DNA of 64,000 nucleotides from CAZVGZ01 sp964627605 (GTDB lineage: Bacteria; Latescibacterota; MWCZ01; CAZVGZ01). A program made the translations under genes and the position numbers. The DNA lies in contig CAZVGZ010000001.1 of assembly GCA_964627605.1 (NCBI GenBank), forward strand, positions 186,001 through 250,000, in the 5' to 3' direction. The first letter of the stretch is position 1. The number at the start of each line of letters is the position of its first letter. A model generated the notes under the pieces. It ran no database searches, had not been told where the DNA came from, and was given only the letters and a program-made list of their open reading frames with translations. Shown here piece by piece: positions 18,071 to 26,698 of this stretch.

Positions 18071-18689
18071 CTACCAGGGTGAGCGCCACGCTTTTGCTAC
18101 CCCGTCCGATCCGCCAGACACAATCAGACGGCCATCAGGGCTTACCTCCAGAGCAAACACGCGACCGTCATGGCCCGCCAAAGCCGCGATCTCATGCCCG
18201 GTGTCGGTCCTCCACACGCGGATCGTGCCGTCGTAGCTCCCAGACACCGTGATGGCCGTCGGCGTTCACAGCCACCGCCGAGACATCGCGTTTGTGCGCC
18301 TGGCAGGCGTGAGTGAGAACACCTTCCTCCAGGTTCCAGATCGCCAGAGTCCGCCCCCTACTGCCAGAGACGGCAACCCTCTGGTCTTGCGATAGCGCAA
18401 CGGACAGCACATCTCTTCCGTGGCCGTGCATCGAGTGAGTCAGAGTATTCTCAGAAAGGTCCCAAACGCTCTCCTTCTTGAGGCTCCACACGTTGACCTT
18501 TTTGTCGTATCCGCCGCTGATCGCCAACGTTGCGTCCTCACCGAAAACCACTGAAGCGACGCGATCAGCGTGACCATCCAGGGTGAAGATCAACCCGCCA
18601 TCGTCTATGCCCCAGACTTTGATCCGTCCTCGGAGGTGCCCTCCAGCCACAAGCTCACCATCAGCGGAAATCGCCAGTGCCTGATTCAT
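18071..18689 (-). pseudogene. WD40 repeat protein, frameshifted
   Basis: Five WD40 repeats can be traced: ALAISADGELVAGG...IKVW, SVVFGEDATLAISGG...VNVW, SVALSQDQRVAVSGS...LAIW, AVAVNADG and, after a frameshift near 18247-18248 (a GG pair on the coding strand), VSGSYDGTIRVW followed by ALEVSPDGRLIVSGGS and a final AKAW before TAG at 18071. A beta-propeller normally has seven or more blades, so this is incomplete at its N-terminus. Its first codons overlap lptB's 3' end by 29 bases. It is either a dead fragment or an intact short gene with one sequencing error. Confidence 0.65.
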
Positions 18690-19485
18690 CCTCGCTTTGA
18701 GTGGATGGCACAACCTCTTGTGTGGCACCGTTATCCAGGTCCAGCTGAAACCTCTCGCCAAAATAGACTTGGCGGGCCTGGGGGTCGTTCACCAGGTCGT
18801 TGGGGCTGCCAGCGGTGAGAATTTTCCCCTCATTCATGATATATGCCCTGTCCGCGATTGAGAGCGTCTCACGGACGTTGTGATCGGTGATTAGCATCCC
18901 CAAACCTTTGCCCCTCAGAAACGTCAAAATGGACTGAATATCCTGCACGGCTATGGGATCAATCCCCGAGAACGGTTCGTCAAGGAGCAGTATTTTAGGT
19001 TCGATAACAAGCGCCCTTGCGATCTCAGTCCGTCGCCTCTCACCGCCTGAAAGCACATCGCCTATCGTCGAACGGACATGGCTGACCCCTAGTTCGCCCA
19101 AGAGAGATTCCAAACGTTCGGCTCTATCACTCCTGGAGATCGGCAAAGTTTCCAGAATAGCTGTGATGTTCTGTTCGACTGTAAGGGTGCGAAAAATCGA
19201 GGGCTCTTGGGGCAGATAGCCTATCCCCCGACGAGCACGCTGATACATCGGCTTCTGCGTAATATCCTCTCCGCCAAGGTGCACGGTACCACCTTCAGGG
19301 CGGATCATCCCAACAGTCATATAGAAGCTGGTGGTTTTGCCTGCGCCGTTTGGGCCAAGCAGTCCAACTATCTCACCTGGGCCAACCTCAAACGACACTC
19401 CGTCTACCACCCGTCGCCGTCCGTACGACCTTACTAACCCCTCTGTGCGCAGCACCCCGACGTCGGATATCTGTTGGTCGATCAT
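18661..19485 (-). CDS. lptB: LPS export ABC transporter ATPase
   Basis: A 274-residue ATP-binding protein that powers extraction of lipopolysaccharide from the inner membrane with LptF and LptG. It carries Walker A GPNGAGKTTSFYM, the Q-loop region GIGYLPQEPSIFR typical of LptB, signature LSGGERRRTEIARAL, Walker B ILLLDEPFSGIDP and H-loop ITDHNVRETL. About 25 extra residues follow the core, rich in Asp, Glu and Ser. It is not beside lptC (2 kb) or any lptFG, so the export genes are dispersed. Confidence 0.93.
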   Translation of the reverse strand: MIDQQISDVGVLRTEGLVRSYGRRRVVDGVSFEVGPGEIVGLLGPNGAGKTTSFYMTVGMIRPEGGTVHLGGEDITQKPMYQRARRGIGYLPQEPSIFRTLTVEQNITAILETLPISRSDRAERLESLLGELGVSHVRSTIGDVLSGGERRRTEIARALVIEPKILLLDEPFSGIDPIAVQDIQSILTFLRGKGLGMLITDHNVRETLSIADRAYIMNEGKILTAGSPNDLVNDPQARQVYFGERFQLDLDNGATQEVVPSTQSEDESGTGDFR

Positions 19486-19603
19486 TGCCTATTCCAACTA
19501 GGCGCTATGACGATCCGTTTCAGTAGATTGCCCAGAGGCCGTTTGGTTTCAAAGTGTATCAGAAAAACGGGGGATGCTAGTCGATCGACGGGGTTGTATC
19601 GGC

Positions 19604-20383
19604 TCAAGCGACCACCAGCACATCTTGAGGTACTTGCGGTGGCACAGGTGCGCCGACGCCCATTTTGCGGATGGTTTGCTCCTTGATGGTCAAACGGTGC
19701 AGCTCTTCAATCGCCCGCATGACCTGCGCACATATTTTTCGATGAATGCATGCAGGCGCGAAATCGTCGCAGTCCCTGCGGGTGCATAGATTGATATCCT
19801 GCCCACAGCCCTGGGCACTCCAGTACTCAAGGGTGTTGCCGATCAGCCGCCGAGCCCTGATTATCGTAGTCTGCTGGTCCAAATCCTCGTAGCGAACGAT
19901 CCCCTCCACAAGTGTCTCGTACGAGCGCGAATGGAGGTAACGCAGTTGACTCAATGACAGCTCCGCGAATCTCGATGCCGAGGCTGCGCCGGCGATGATT
20001 ATCTCAAGAGCCTCTTCGTCAGGTAGCGCTCCCTCCTCGTCGCATTCCAAGAACTGGAGGATCGCTGGCATCATCCTCTTGATCTGGACGCGCACTTTGC
20101 GGGTTTGGCATCCAGGATCGTAACTGACGCAATCCTTCCTTCGGCAGTAATCCTCTCCTCTGCCGCAGGTATTCATGCGGTAGTGTTCGTAGGTGTTATC
20201 TATCTGGGCGACGAATGATACGCGATCAAAGGCTGGGCCACGCGGTTTTTGCGCGGTGTCGATGGCAAGAGAAAACATCTCTTGGTAGTAATCCAATATC
20301 TCCTCGGCAGAGAGCTGACCCACCTGGGACCAGAACCCTACCATCAATTTTAGCAGATCAATGAGTTCCGAACGTGTTGGCAT
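19604..20383 (-). CDS. Unknown protein with duplicated four-cysteine motif
   Basis: A 259-residue soluble, mostly helical protein that I do not recognise. It contains two copies of the same metal-ligand-like pattern, C-x6-C-x4-C-x6-C, at Cys73-80-85-92 (CGRGEDYCRRKDC then VSYDPGC) and Cys193-200-205-212 (CGQDINLCTRRDC then DDFAPAC). Each is preceded by a similar helix (DNTYEHYRMNT and GNTLEYWSAQG), so the protein is an internal duplication of about 120 residues. Four equally spaced cysteines per half suggest Zn or Fe-S binding. No signal peptide or membrane helix is seen. It lies between lptB and the EcfA-type ATPase without close coupling. Confidence 0.75.
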   Translation of the reverse strand: MPTRSELIDLLKLMVGFWSQVGQLSAEEILDYYQEMFSLAIDTAQKPRGPAFDRVSFVAQIDNTYEHYRMNTCGRGEDYCRRKDCVSYDPGCQTRKVRVQIKRMMPAILQFLECDEEGALPDEEALEIIIAGAASASRFAELSLSQLRYLHSRSYETLVEGIVRYEDLDQQTTIIRARRLIGNTLEYWSAQGCGQDINLCTRRDCDDFAPACIHRKICAQVMRAIEELHRLTIKEQTIRKMGVGAPVPPQVPQDVLVVA

Positions 20384-20567
20384 AGCGTTCTTACTCTGGC
20401 GACGTGTGGATCAAGGTGTGACCCCACCCAACCGCAGGCATCTATATAATATAACACATTGCTGCACTATCGGCTCAGGCTCCGCGCTACCCCGCCAGTC
20501 TGGACAATGATAGCCAACTATGTGTCCGACGTCGAATCGCTTTTTTCACCCCAAGCCCTCGCGCAGG

Positions 20568-21998
20568 CTAAAGCGTTCCATCGCGCATCTCTGCTATCTC
20601 GTCAGCAACCCTCGCCGCGAAGTGATGGTCGTGGGTGATAATCATCATCGCCACACCCCTGTCTCTCAAATCATCAACTATCCCCACCAGTGAATCCGCT
20701 CCTCTGGCATCCAGACCGGCGGTAGGCTCATCCATGACGATCACCTCAGGCTCAAGTACCAACACTCCTGCCAATGCCACACGGCGTTTTTCCCCGGTAC
20801 TAAGCGTCGCAGGACGGCGATCTATATACTCCTCAAACGGCAAATCCAGTCGGCCCAACCACGTCTCAGCACGACGGCGACCCTCGTCTTCGTCTATCTG
20901 CTGCTGCTCCAAACCAAACCGAATGTCCTCCCACACGGTTTCGCCAAAAAGCTGGAGATCAACAGCTTGAAACGTCAGTCCCACACGGCGTCGTAACTCG
21001 TGTATAGGAATATCGTCAAAGTGAACTCCTGCCAACGTCAGGTCGCCCTGGTTTGGTTTCAGCAGCCGGTTGGCGTGGTATCCGCATGTCGTTTTTCCAG
21101 AGCCAGACGGTCCGGTAATCGCCAACACCGCGCCCTTTCTCAGTCCAAAGCTCACCCCTTTTAGTACTTCTGTTCTGTTCGGACCATCAATCAGCGTATG
21201 GAACAGCTCTTGGGCCACCAAAGCCGGTCTGTTCTTGGCGGCTGATGATCTTTCTTTTGTGTCCAGCCGGTTGGCGACTCCCAACTCCACCAACCTGTCT
21301 CGGTCTTGGACGACAACTCTCGGCGGTCCGTCCATCACAACACGACCGCCATCAAGAACAACCAGCCTGTCAGCTCTCATGGCTTCGTCCAACGATTGCG
21401 TCACATGGATCACCGTCTGCCGACCGTCAATCTCATCCAGCGCATCCATCACGCTTATTGATCCCGCACTATCCAACATCGATGTCGGTTCATCGAGCAC
21501 CAGAACCTCCGGTGCAGCTATCCACACTGCGGCTATCGCCACCCGCTGCTGTTCACCCCCAGACAGCGCCGCCGTCGCCCTATTTCTTAGCTCCATAAGG
21601 CCAAATCGGGAGATTGTTTCATCGACGCGATCTCTCATCGCCGCAGGCTCCCAAGCCAGATTCTCCAAGCCGAAAGCCAGCTCCCGCCCGACGGTTACCG
21701 CCACCATCTGGTCGTCAGGGTCCTGAAACACGATCCCAACCAGCTTGCGAACCTGTTCGAGTTGATCGTTGACTGCGGTGTCGTATCCGCCAATGGACAC
21801 GCTTCCTGAGGTCGGTGTAAGCAGGCCGTTTAGGTGGTGGATCAGGGTGGTCTTGCCAGAGCCGTTGGCTCCCATGATACACACGCGCTCCCCTGCGGAA
21901 ACAGTGAGAGTGATGTCGTCCAGGATGGTTTTGTCGCCTGCCAAAGAGGTAAGATTTTTGATTACAATAGTGGATCGGATATCATGCGGTAAGGTCAT
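20568..21998 (-). CDS. Fused double ATPase of an ECF/cobalt-type ABC transporter
   Basis: A 476-residue protein with two complete ABC ATPase domains, corresponding to EcfA1 and EcfA2 (or a CbiO pair) in one chain. Domain 1 has GANGSGKTTLIHHLNGLL, LSGGEQQRVAIAAVW and VLVLDEPTSMLD; domain 2 has GPSGSGKTTCGYHANRLL, LSTGEKRRVALAG and VIVMDEPTAGLD. Such ATPases energise uptake of vitamins or metal ions with an EcfT membrane scaffold and a substrate-binding S component. Neither partner is encoded here. The ATG at 21998 (MTLPHDIRST) is preferred over an upstream start that lacks domain sequence. A divergent DUF3467 gene begins 48 bases away. Confidence 0.88.
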   Translation of the reverse strand: MTLPHDIRSTIVIKNLTSLAGDKTILDDITLTVSAGERVCIMGANGSGKTTLIHHLNGLLTPTSGSVSIGGYDTAVNDQLEQVRKLVGIVFQDPDDQMVAVTVGRELAFGLENLAWEPAAMRDRVDETISRFGLMELRNRATAALSGGEQQRVAIAAVWIAAPEVLVLDEPTSMLDSAGSISVMDALDEIDGRQTVIHVTQSLDEAMRADRLVVLDGGRVVMDGPPRVVVQDRDRLVELGVANRLDTKERSSAAKNRPALVAQELFHTLIDGPNRTEVLKGVSFGLRKGAVLAITGPSGSGKTTCGYHANRLLKPNQGDLTLAGVHFDDIPIHELRRRVGLTFQAVDLQLFGETVWEDIRFGLEQQQIDEDEGRRRAETWLGRLDLPFEEYIDRRPATLSTGEKRRVALAGVLVLEPEVIVMDEPTAGLDARGADSLVGIVDDLRDRGVAMMIITHDHHFAARVADEIAEMRDGTL

Positions 21999-22046
21999 AG
22001 GTGCGTGGTGTTGGTTCTGGTTCGATATCAAGGGTATCTTAGTTAC

Positions 22047-22340
22047 ATGATAGGTCCAGACGATCCACAACAGCCGCAGTTCCAGATGTCTGTGTCTGGC
22101 GAAGAGGCGCTGGGTGTCTACGCCAACCTAGTTGTCATCTCACACACAGACACCGAAGTGATAATGGATTTCGCCATCGGTCTGCCGGGGATTGAGCAGC
22201 CGGTGGTCAGATCGCGAATAGTGATGGCCCCTGCCCAAGCCAAGCGGTTCGAGGCAGCTCTAAGCGAAAATCTGGGCATATACGAGAGCCAGTTCGGCAA
22301 GATTGCCGATCCCGGCCAAACTGACGATTCATCAGAGTAG
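22047..22340 (+). CDS. DUF3467 family protein
   Basis: A 97-residue protein matching DUF3467 in length and pattern: GVYANLVVISHTDTEVIMDF, then VVRSRIVMAPAQAKRFEAAL and an end helix NLGIYESQFGKI. The family is widespread and small, with no firmly established function that I know. ATG 22047 (MIGPDDPQQ) is chosen because the preceding codons of the longer frame do not match the family. It is transcribed away from the EcfA fusion gene. Confidence 0.85.
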   Translation: MIGPDDPQQPQFQMSVSGEEALGVYANLVVISHTDTEVIMDFAIGLPGIEQPVVRSRIVMAPAQAKRFEAALSENLGIYESQFGKIADPGQTDDSSE

Positions 22341-22434
22341 TTGGTACATCACGCTACAGTCATCTTGTTTGGTCCCTCCCAGAGCCTAACCTTCCAGGAC
22401 CCTCTATCTGACAGGCGCTAATCAACCTCCCCAG

Positions 22435-22980
22435 CTATTTCTCAGTTTTCGTCGGTTGAGAGGGTTTCGATTCGGGCTTTTCAATCTCCGGGATCAGGTC
22501 GCCATACTCCTCCATAAACTCCCCAAGCGGAATCGATTCAGACTGTTTTTCCCACCTGGTTTCCTCTGGTTCTAAGTTATCCGCCGCCAACTTACGGCCG
22601 ACAGCCAGAATCGCTAGAAGAATAGCTGCGCCAACCAGGTCGGCCAAAACATCCCAACCAGACGGCGTCCTGCCTCCGCCGAATTCCTGAAGCCACTCCT
22701 GCACTCCGCCTACTGTCAGACAGATCGCCATCGTCAGCGCAGCCCACCTTCGATGAGCCTGCGGCCACGGTGTCATGCTCAGCGCCCGCACGACCAAAGC
22801 CGCCAAAAACATGAACGCGGCGACGTGCTGAAGTTTGTCCCACCCCAAAACAGAGGGCATCGAAGGCGGATCGTTGCCGGGTATTAGCGACGATCCCCAG
22901 AGCATCCCGATGTACAGAGAAACCGGTAGGTACCCTGTGAGGAGGTTGTTCCTGCGGCGTCGGCATGAAAGAGTTTTCAT
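22435..22980 (-). CDS. VanZ-like membrane protein
   Basis: A 181-residue membrane protein with about four helices and the VanZ pattern: WDKLQHVAAFMFLAALVVRA, then QEWLQEFGGGRTPSGWDVLA followed by DLVGAAILLA. VanZ-family proteins are linked to teicoplanin resistance in some Gram-positives but are of unknown role in most bacteria. A charged C-terminal tail of about 50 residues (ending in a Glu/Lys/Pro-rich stretch) extends the usual length. Its ATG overlaps the stop of the hydrolase-PurM gene by 4 bases (ATGA), so the two are translationally coupled. Confidence 0.85.
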   Translation of the reverse strand: MKTLSCRRRRNNLLTGYLPVSLYIGMLWGSSLIPGNDPPSMPSVLGWDKLQHVAAFMFLAALVVRALSMTPWPQAHRRWAALTMAICLTVGGVQEWLQEFGGGRTPSGWDVLADLVGAAILLAILAVGRKLAADNLEPEETRWEKQSESIPLGEFMEEYGDLIPEIEKPESKPSQPTKTEK

Positions 22981-24812
22981 GAACAGAGCCTCACCTCCGA
23001 ATCACCATTTACGACGTGACCGATAGGCCAGACGGTCTCTCCAACCGCTTCCAACTTTCCGGCGACATCGCCAGAATCTTTTTCACTGACTATCACAACC
23101 ATCCCCACGCCCATATTGAATGTGCGATGCGCTTCATCCTGATGAAGATTTCCCAGCTTTGTCAGTAGCTTAAATATCGGCGGCCTAGGCCACGATCCAA
23201 CTGCTATCTCCACACCGACACCGCTTGGAAGCACCCTGGGGATGTTCTCCAACAGTCCGCCGCCTGTGATATGCGCCAGACCGTTGACAACACCTTCTCT
23301 GCACAGTGGCAAAATCGACCCTGCATAGCTTCTGTGCACCGCCAACAGCTCATCCGCAACAGTTCGACCCAACTCTGGTAGAACCTGATCGGGCTGATAT
23401 CCCCCAACATCAAACAGCAGTTTGCGCGCCAGCGAATACCCGTTCGTATGCAGGCCGTCCGACGCTAATCCCAGCACCATATCCCCAACCCCGATGCCCG
23501 TTCCGTCGACTATGCGCTTGCGATCCACCACCCCGACAATCGTGCCAGCGAGATCGTACTCACCGTCGCGGTAGAACCCCGGAAGTTCTGCCATCTCACC
23601 GCCCAACGCTGCAGTCCCGGTCAGACGACAACCCTCCGCCACTCCTTTTATCAGGTCAACCACGACTTCAGACTCGTGCCGTCCGATACCGATATAGTCC
23701 TGAAAAAACAGCGGTTTGGCGCCCTGGACCAAGATGTCGTTTACGCAGTGGTTCACAAGACACTGGCCCACTGTCTCATGCCGCGATGTCATAAACGCCA
23801 CTTTGAGCTTTGTTCCCACCGAATCGGTGCTCGCTACCAGTACTGGATCATCGATGTCGCTCAGATCCGGAGCGAAAAGCCCGCCAAAAGTACCGATATC
23901 GCTCACGACTTCAGGACCGAATGTTGAGCGTATCGTGTCGGCAATCCGTCGTTTGGTCTCGTTGGCGGTAGCGATATCCACACCGGAGTCGGCATACGTG
24001 ATATGGGTCTGCTCTTTTTTCGCCGCCTCTGCGTCTCGAAGCTTCTCATCAAACCACTTAGCAGTCGTGTCTACTACTTCGCGCTGCTCCGCTGCGGAGA
24101 GATACGAGTGGGCGGTGCCCTCCATCATGTGCCGCCGGACACTGTTTCCTGCACCTGACAAAGCCTTTTCGTATCTGTCGCTTGCCGCCACTGGAACTAT
24201 CTGGTCTTCTGAGCCTTGTAAAATCAACACATCGGCGCTGCTCTTCGCTATCTGCTCCAGCGGGCGAACCAGCGGCAGACCCTCAGCAAGTCCTCTCCCC
24301 ACCATGATTCCAGGCCATAGCGGCACCGCCTCCAGCGGATAGGCGTCAGGATGTTTTCTCGGATCAGGCAGCGCATTGGCGAACGCCGAAAGGTCGCTCG
24401 GTGCCGACCAGAGTGCTATCGACCTTACATCGCTGCACTCAGCAGCCACACACGCTGCAACGCAGCCACCGAAACTTCGCCCCACTATACCTAAGCGCGA
24501 TCCATCAATTTGCGGCAGTTTTTCCAGCATCTCCAGACTACCCAAAGCGTCTGCGATCTGCCCCTGGAAAGTCATCTCCTCAAACTCGCCAGCACTGTCG
24601 CCGGACCCTCGAAAATCGAACCGATAGACCACATACCCGCCAGCGCACATTTTTCGGGCAAGCGTGCGGTACATAAAGTTCCGCCCGGCCTTGGTGTCTG
24701 CGAACCCATGGAGAACAACAACGGCAGGTGCCGGACTCTCACCATCCGGCAGATGCAACATCCCCACTAACTGCTGTCCATCCACCTCAAATATATGCGG
24801 TTTTTCTGTCAT
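22977..24812 (-). CDS. purM: Alpha/beta hydrolase fused to PurM
   Basis: A single 611-residue frame encodes two enzymes. Residues 1-265 are an alpha/beta hydrolase of the esterase/aminopeptidase type with Ser113 in VGRSFGGC, Asp203 in QGSEDQIVP and His235 in GTAHSYL. Residues from about 270 to 611 are a complete phosphoribosylaminoimidazole synthetase (ATP-dependent closure of FGAM to AIR in purine synthesis): ITYADSGVDIATAN, DSVGTKLKVAF, NDILVQGAKPLFFQDYIG, ALGGEMAELPGFY, ITGGGLLENIPRVLP. No stop or plausible start separates them; a charged linker DAEAAKKEQ joins them. The usual GGETAEMPG of PurM reads GGEMAELPG here. The gene symbol refers to the C-terminal half. It heads a coupled pair with the VanZ gene. 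Confidence 0.88.
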   Translation of the reverse strand: MTEKPHIFEVDGQQLVGMLHLPDGESPAPAVVVLHGFADTKAGRNFMYRTLARKMCAGGYVVYRFDFRGSGDSAGEFEEMTFQGQIADALGSLEMLEKLPQIDGSRLGIVGRSFGGCVAACVAAECSDVRSIALWSAPSDLSAFANALPDPRKHPDAYPLEAVPLWPGIMVGRGLAEGLPLVRPLEQIAKSSADVLILQGSEDQIVPVAASDRYEKALSGAGNSVRRHMMEGTAHSYLSAAEQREVVDTTAKWFDEKLRDAEAAKKEQTHITYADSGVDIATANETKRRIADTIRSTFGPEVVSDIGTFGGLFAPDLSDIDDPVLVASTDSVGTKLKVAFMTSRHETVGQCLVNHCVNDILVQGAKPLFFQDYIGIGRHESEVVVDLIKGVAEGCRLTGTAALGGEMAELPGFYRDGEYDLAGTIVGVVDRKRIVDGTGIGVGDMVLGLASDGLHTNGYSLARKLLFDVGGYQPDQVLPELGRTVADELLAVHRSYAGSILPLCREGVVNGLAHITGGGLLENIPRVLPSGVGVEIAVGSWPRPPIFKLLTKLGNLHQDEAHRTFNMGVGMVVIVSEKDSGDVAGKLEAVGETVWPIGHVVNGDSEVRLCS

Positions 24813-24904
24813 TTTCCTCAGCTTGATCTGCGGTCAGGTGCGTTTGGCTCTATGGGTCCCATGATTGGCGATTCTAACGATGCGGCTTACGCTGTCGAAA
24901 AACC

Positions 24905-25687
24905 TCAGTCCACGATCGCCTCAGCAAAAGTGGCCAGACAGCATCTAATGACGCGCTCGTTTATGTCGTCGGGACCTTTGTTGAAGTCGGTGGTCTGTGT
25001 GCCCATTGCGTTGGTGACATGGAGCAGCGAGGCGATCTCAGCTCCACGCTTCTTTGCCAGAGCCATCAGTGCAGCGGCTTCCATCTCTACAGATAACACG
25101 CCACCTGCACGGTGCTGGTCTACCTGCGTCTGCGTTTCGCAGTATGGCGCGTCTGTCGTCCATGTCGTTCCACGATGGACCTCAAGCCCGCAGCTTTGGG
25201 CCTGTCTAGCGAGTACCGACGGCAGTTCTCCTACAGCTTCGACAGTCGCCGCCGGCGGCAGATAGTGGAACGAAGTTCCCTCGTCCCTTATCGCTCTGTC
25301 CGGCACCATGAGATACAGCAATGTCAGCGTGTTGTTGATCGACCCAGCAGAACTGTAACCCACAACATGACGGTATCCCAGTGCAATCAACTGTTCTGCT
25401 ATCAAAACTGCAAATGGCGCGCCTACTGTACCGCCTATTAGCCCCATTTCGAGTCCGTCGGCGTGGATCGTGAGCATCGTCGTGTGAAAACAGGGCCACG
25501 AATTGCAGTTCGTCACCCCAAATACCGACTTCGCCACCTCGCCTAACTCGTTGTCGCCATCAAGGACGCAGCATCTGAGAATCCGTTCGTCTGACGCTCC
25601 ACGCATATCAGCGGCGCGGGCAAGGAGCGATTCAGGCGTGAATACCGAGTTTTCGTTGATCGAATGGCCAAGGAGCGGCAGGTCCAT
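24905..25687 (-). CDS. Purine/uridine nucleoside phosphorylase family
   Basis: A 260-residue member of the PNP/UDP family I that splits nucleosides with phosphate. Family marks are IGGTVGAPFAVLIAEQLIAL, YRHVVGYSSAGSIN, RDEGTSFHYLPPA, WTTDAPYCETQTQV and the nucleoside-binding GVLSVEMEAAALMALA, where Glu-Met-Glu contacts ribose. The sequence resembles uridine phosphorylase more than DeoD, but substrate choice is uncertain. It starts 5 bases after the upstream 2-hydroxyacid dehydrogenase gene, within a salvage and sugar-metabolism operon. Confidence 0.85.
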   Translation of the reverse strand: MDLPLLGHSINENSVFTPESLLARAADMRGASDERILRCCVLDGDNELGEVAKSVFGVTNCNSWPCFHTTMLTIHADGLEMGLIGGTVGAPFAVLIAEQLIALGYRHVVGYSSAGSINNTLTLLYLMVPDRAIRDEGTSFHYLPPAATVEAVGELPSVLARQAQSCGLEVHRGTTWTTDAPYCETQTQVDQHRAGGVLSVEMEAAALMALAKKRGAEIASLLHVTNAMGTQTTDFNKGPDDINERVIRCCLATFAEAIVD

Positions 25688-25692
25688 CGCTG

Positions 25693-26691
25693 CTACGCCG
25701 ATATGTCAGCGCGAAGACCATGTGACCCAAGCACCTCCGGGTTCACCAGATTATCTGGTCGAGTCCCATCCAGCGCCGCCAAAAGATTCCCAGCAGCCAT
25801 AGTCGCCATCTTGTTCCGGGTCATCACAGTAGCACTTGCGATATGCGGCGCAATCACCACATTGTCAAGCTCCGCCAGTCCTGGCGCCATGGCTGGCTCT
25901 TCCTCAAAAACATCAAGCCCAGCGCCAGCGATTTTTTTTTTGGCTAGAGCCTCCACCAAAACCGCTTCATCGACCACCGGCCCTCGGGCGGTATTTATGA
26001 GATAGGCGGTGGGTTTCATAATACCAAGTTCCCGCGCTCCGATGATGTGCGTCGTCTCTTCGTTTAGCGGCACATGGACCGAAACGAAATCGGCTTCTGC
26101 TAGCAGTTCGTCCAGCTTCACCCTTTTCGCGCCCAATCTGTCCATAGCGTCATTGTCGCTGTTGCTGGCGTAGATCACTCTCATCCTGAACCCTGCTGCA
26201 CGCTCCCCCACGGCGGTTCCTATCCGACCAGCCCCGACTATCCCAAGCGTCCTCTCACTGATATCACCGCCTAAGAACAGAAGCGGGTCCCATCCTTCGA
26301 ACCTTCCCTCGCGGGTATATCTGTCCGCAGCGACAACCTGGCGAGCAACAGCGAACAGCAGCGCCCACGCCATGTCTGCGGTGGCGTCGGTCAATACCCC
26401 GGGAGTGTTAGTCACCAGTATCCCGCGTTCGGTCGCTGCCGAAACGTCCACATTGTTGAAACCGACAGCGAAGTTGGCGAACACGACCGCCCTGTCGGCA
26501 TTTTCCAGCACTTGGACGTCTATGGTATCCGTCAAAAGACACAGGACCGCGTCGTTGCCCACCACCGCCTTTTTCAGTTCGTCAGGTGTCAGGGCACGGT
26601 TGTCGGGGTTGATCCCGGTCTCTGGTTCCCGGTCCAACAGCATATCCATGCCCGGCTGAGGAATCTTGCGAGTGACATATATAGCTGCCAT
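25693..26691 (-). CDS. D-2-hydroxyacid dehydrogenase (glyoxylate/hydroxypyruvate reductase type)
   Basis: A 332-residue NAD(P)-dependent D-isomer 2-hydroxyacid dehydrogenase. The split catalytic domain surrounds a Rossmann domain with LGIVGAGRIGTAVGERAAGF; the catalytic Arg lies in INTARGPVVDE, Glu in LDVFEEEPAM and His in VIAPHIASATVMTR. The spread of residues (FANFAVGFNNVDV, TNTPGVLTDATADMAW) is that of glyoxylate/hydroxypyruvate reductases rather than phosphoglycerate dehydrogenase. It sits 7 bases after galK and 5 before the phosphorylase gene. Confidence 0.9.
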   Translation of the reverse strand: MAAIYVTRKIPQPGMDMLLDREPETGINPDNRALTPDELKKAVVGNDAVLCLLTDTIDVQVLENADRAVVFANFAVGFNNVDVSAATERGILVTNTPGVLTDATADMAWALLFAVARQVVAADRYTREGRFEGWDPLLFLGGDISERTLGIVGAGRIGTAVGERAAGFRMRVIYASNSDNDAMDRLGAKRVKLDELLAEADFVSVHVPLNEETTHIIGARELGIMKPTAYLINTARGPVVDEAVLVEALAKKKIAGAGLDVFEEEPAMAPGLAELDNVVIAPHIASATVMTRNKMATMAAGNLLAALDGTRPDNLVNPEVLGSHGLRADISA

Positions 26692-26698
26692 AACCCTC

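Noticed and set aside
21070..21726. A 218-codon plus-strand frame, rich in Ser and Thr.
   Set aside because: Typical antisense composition opposite the EcfA fusion; no start signal.
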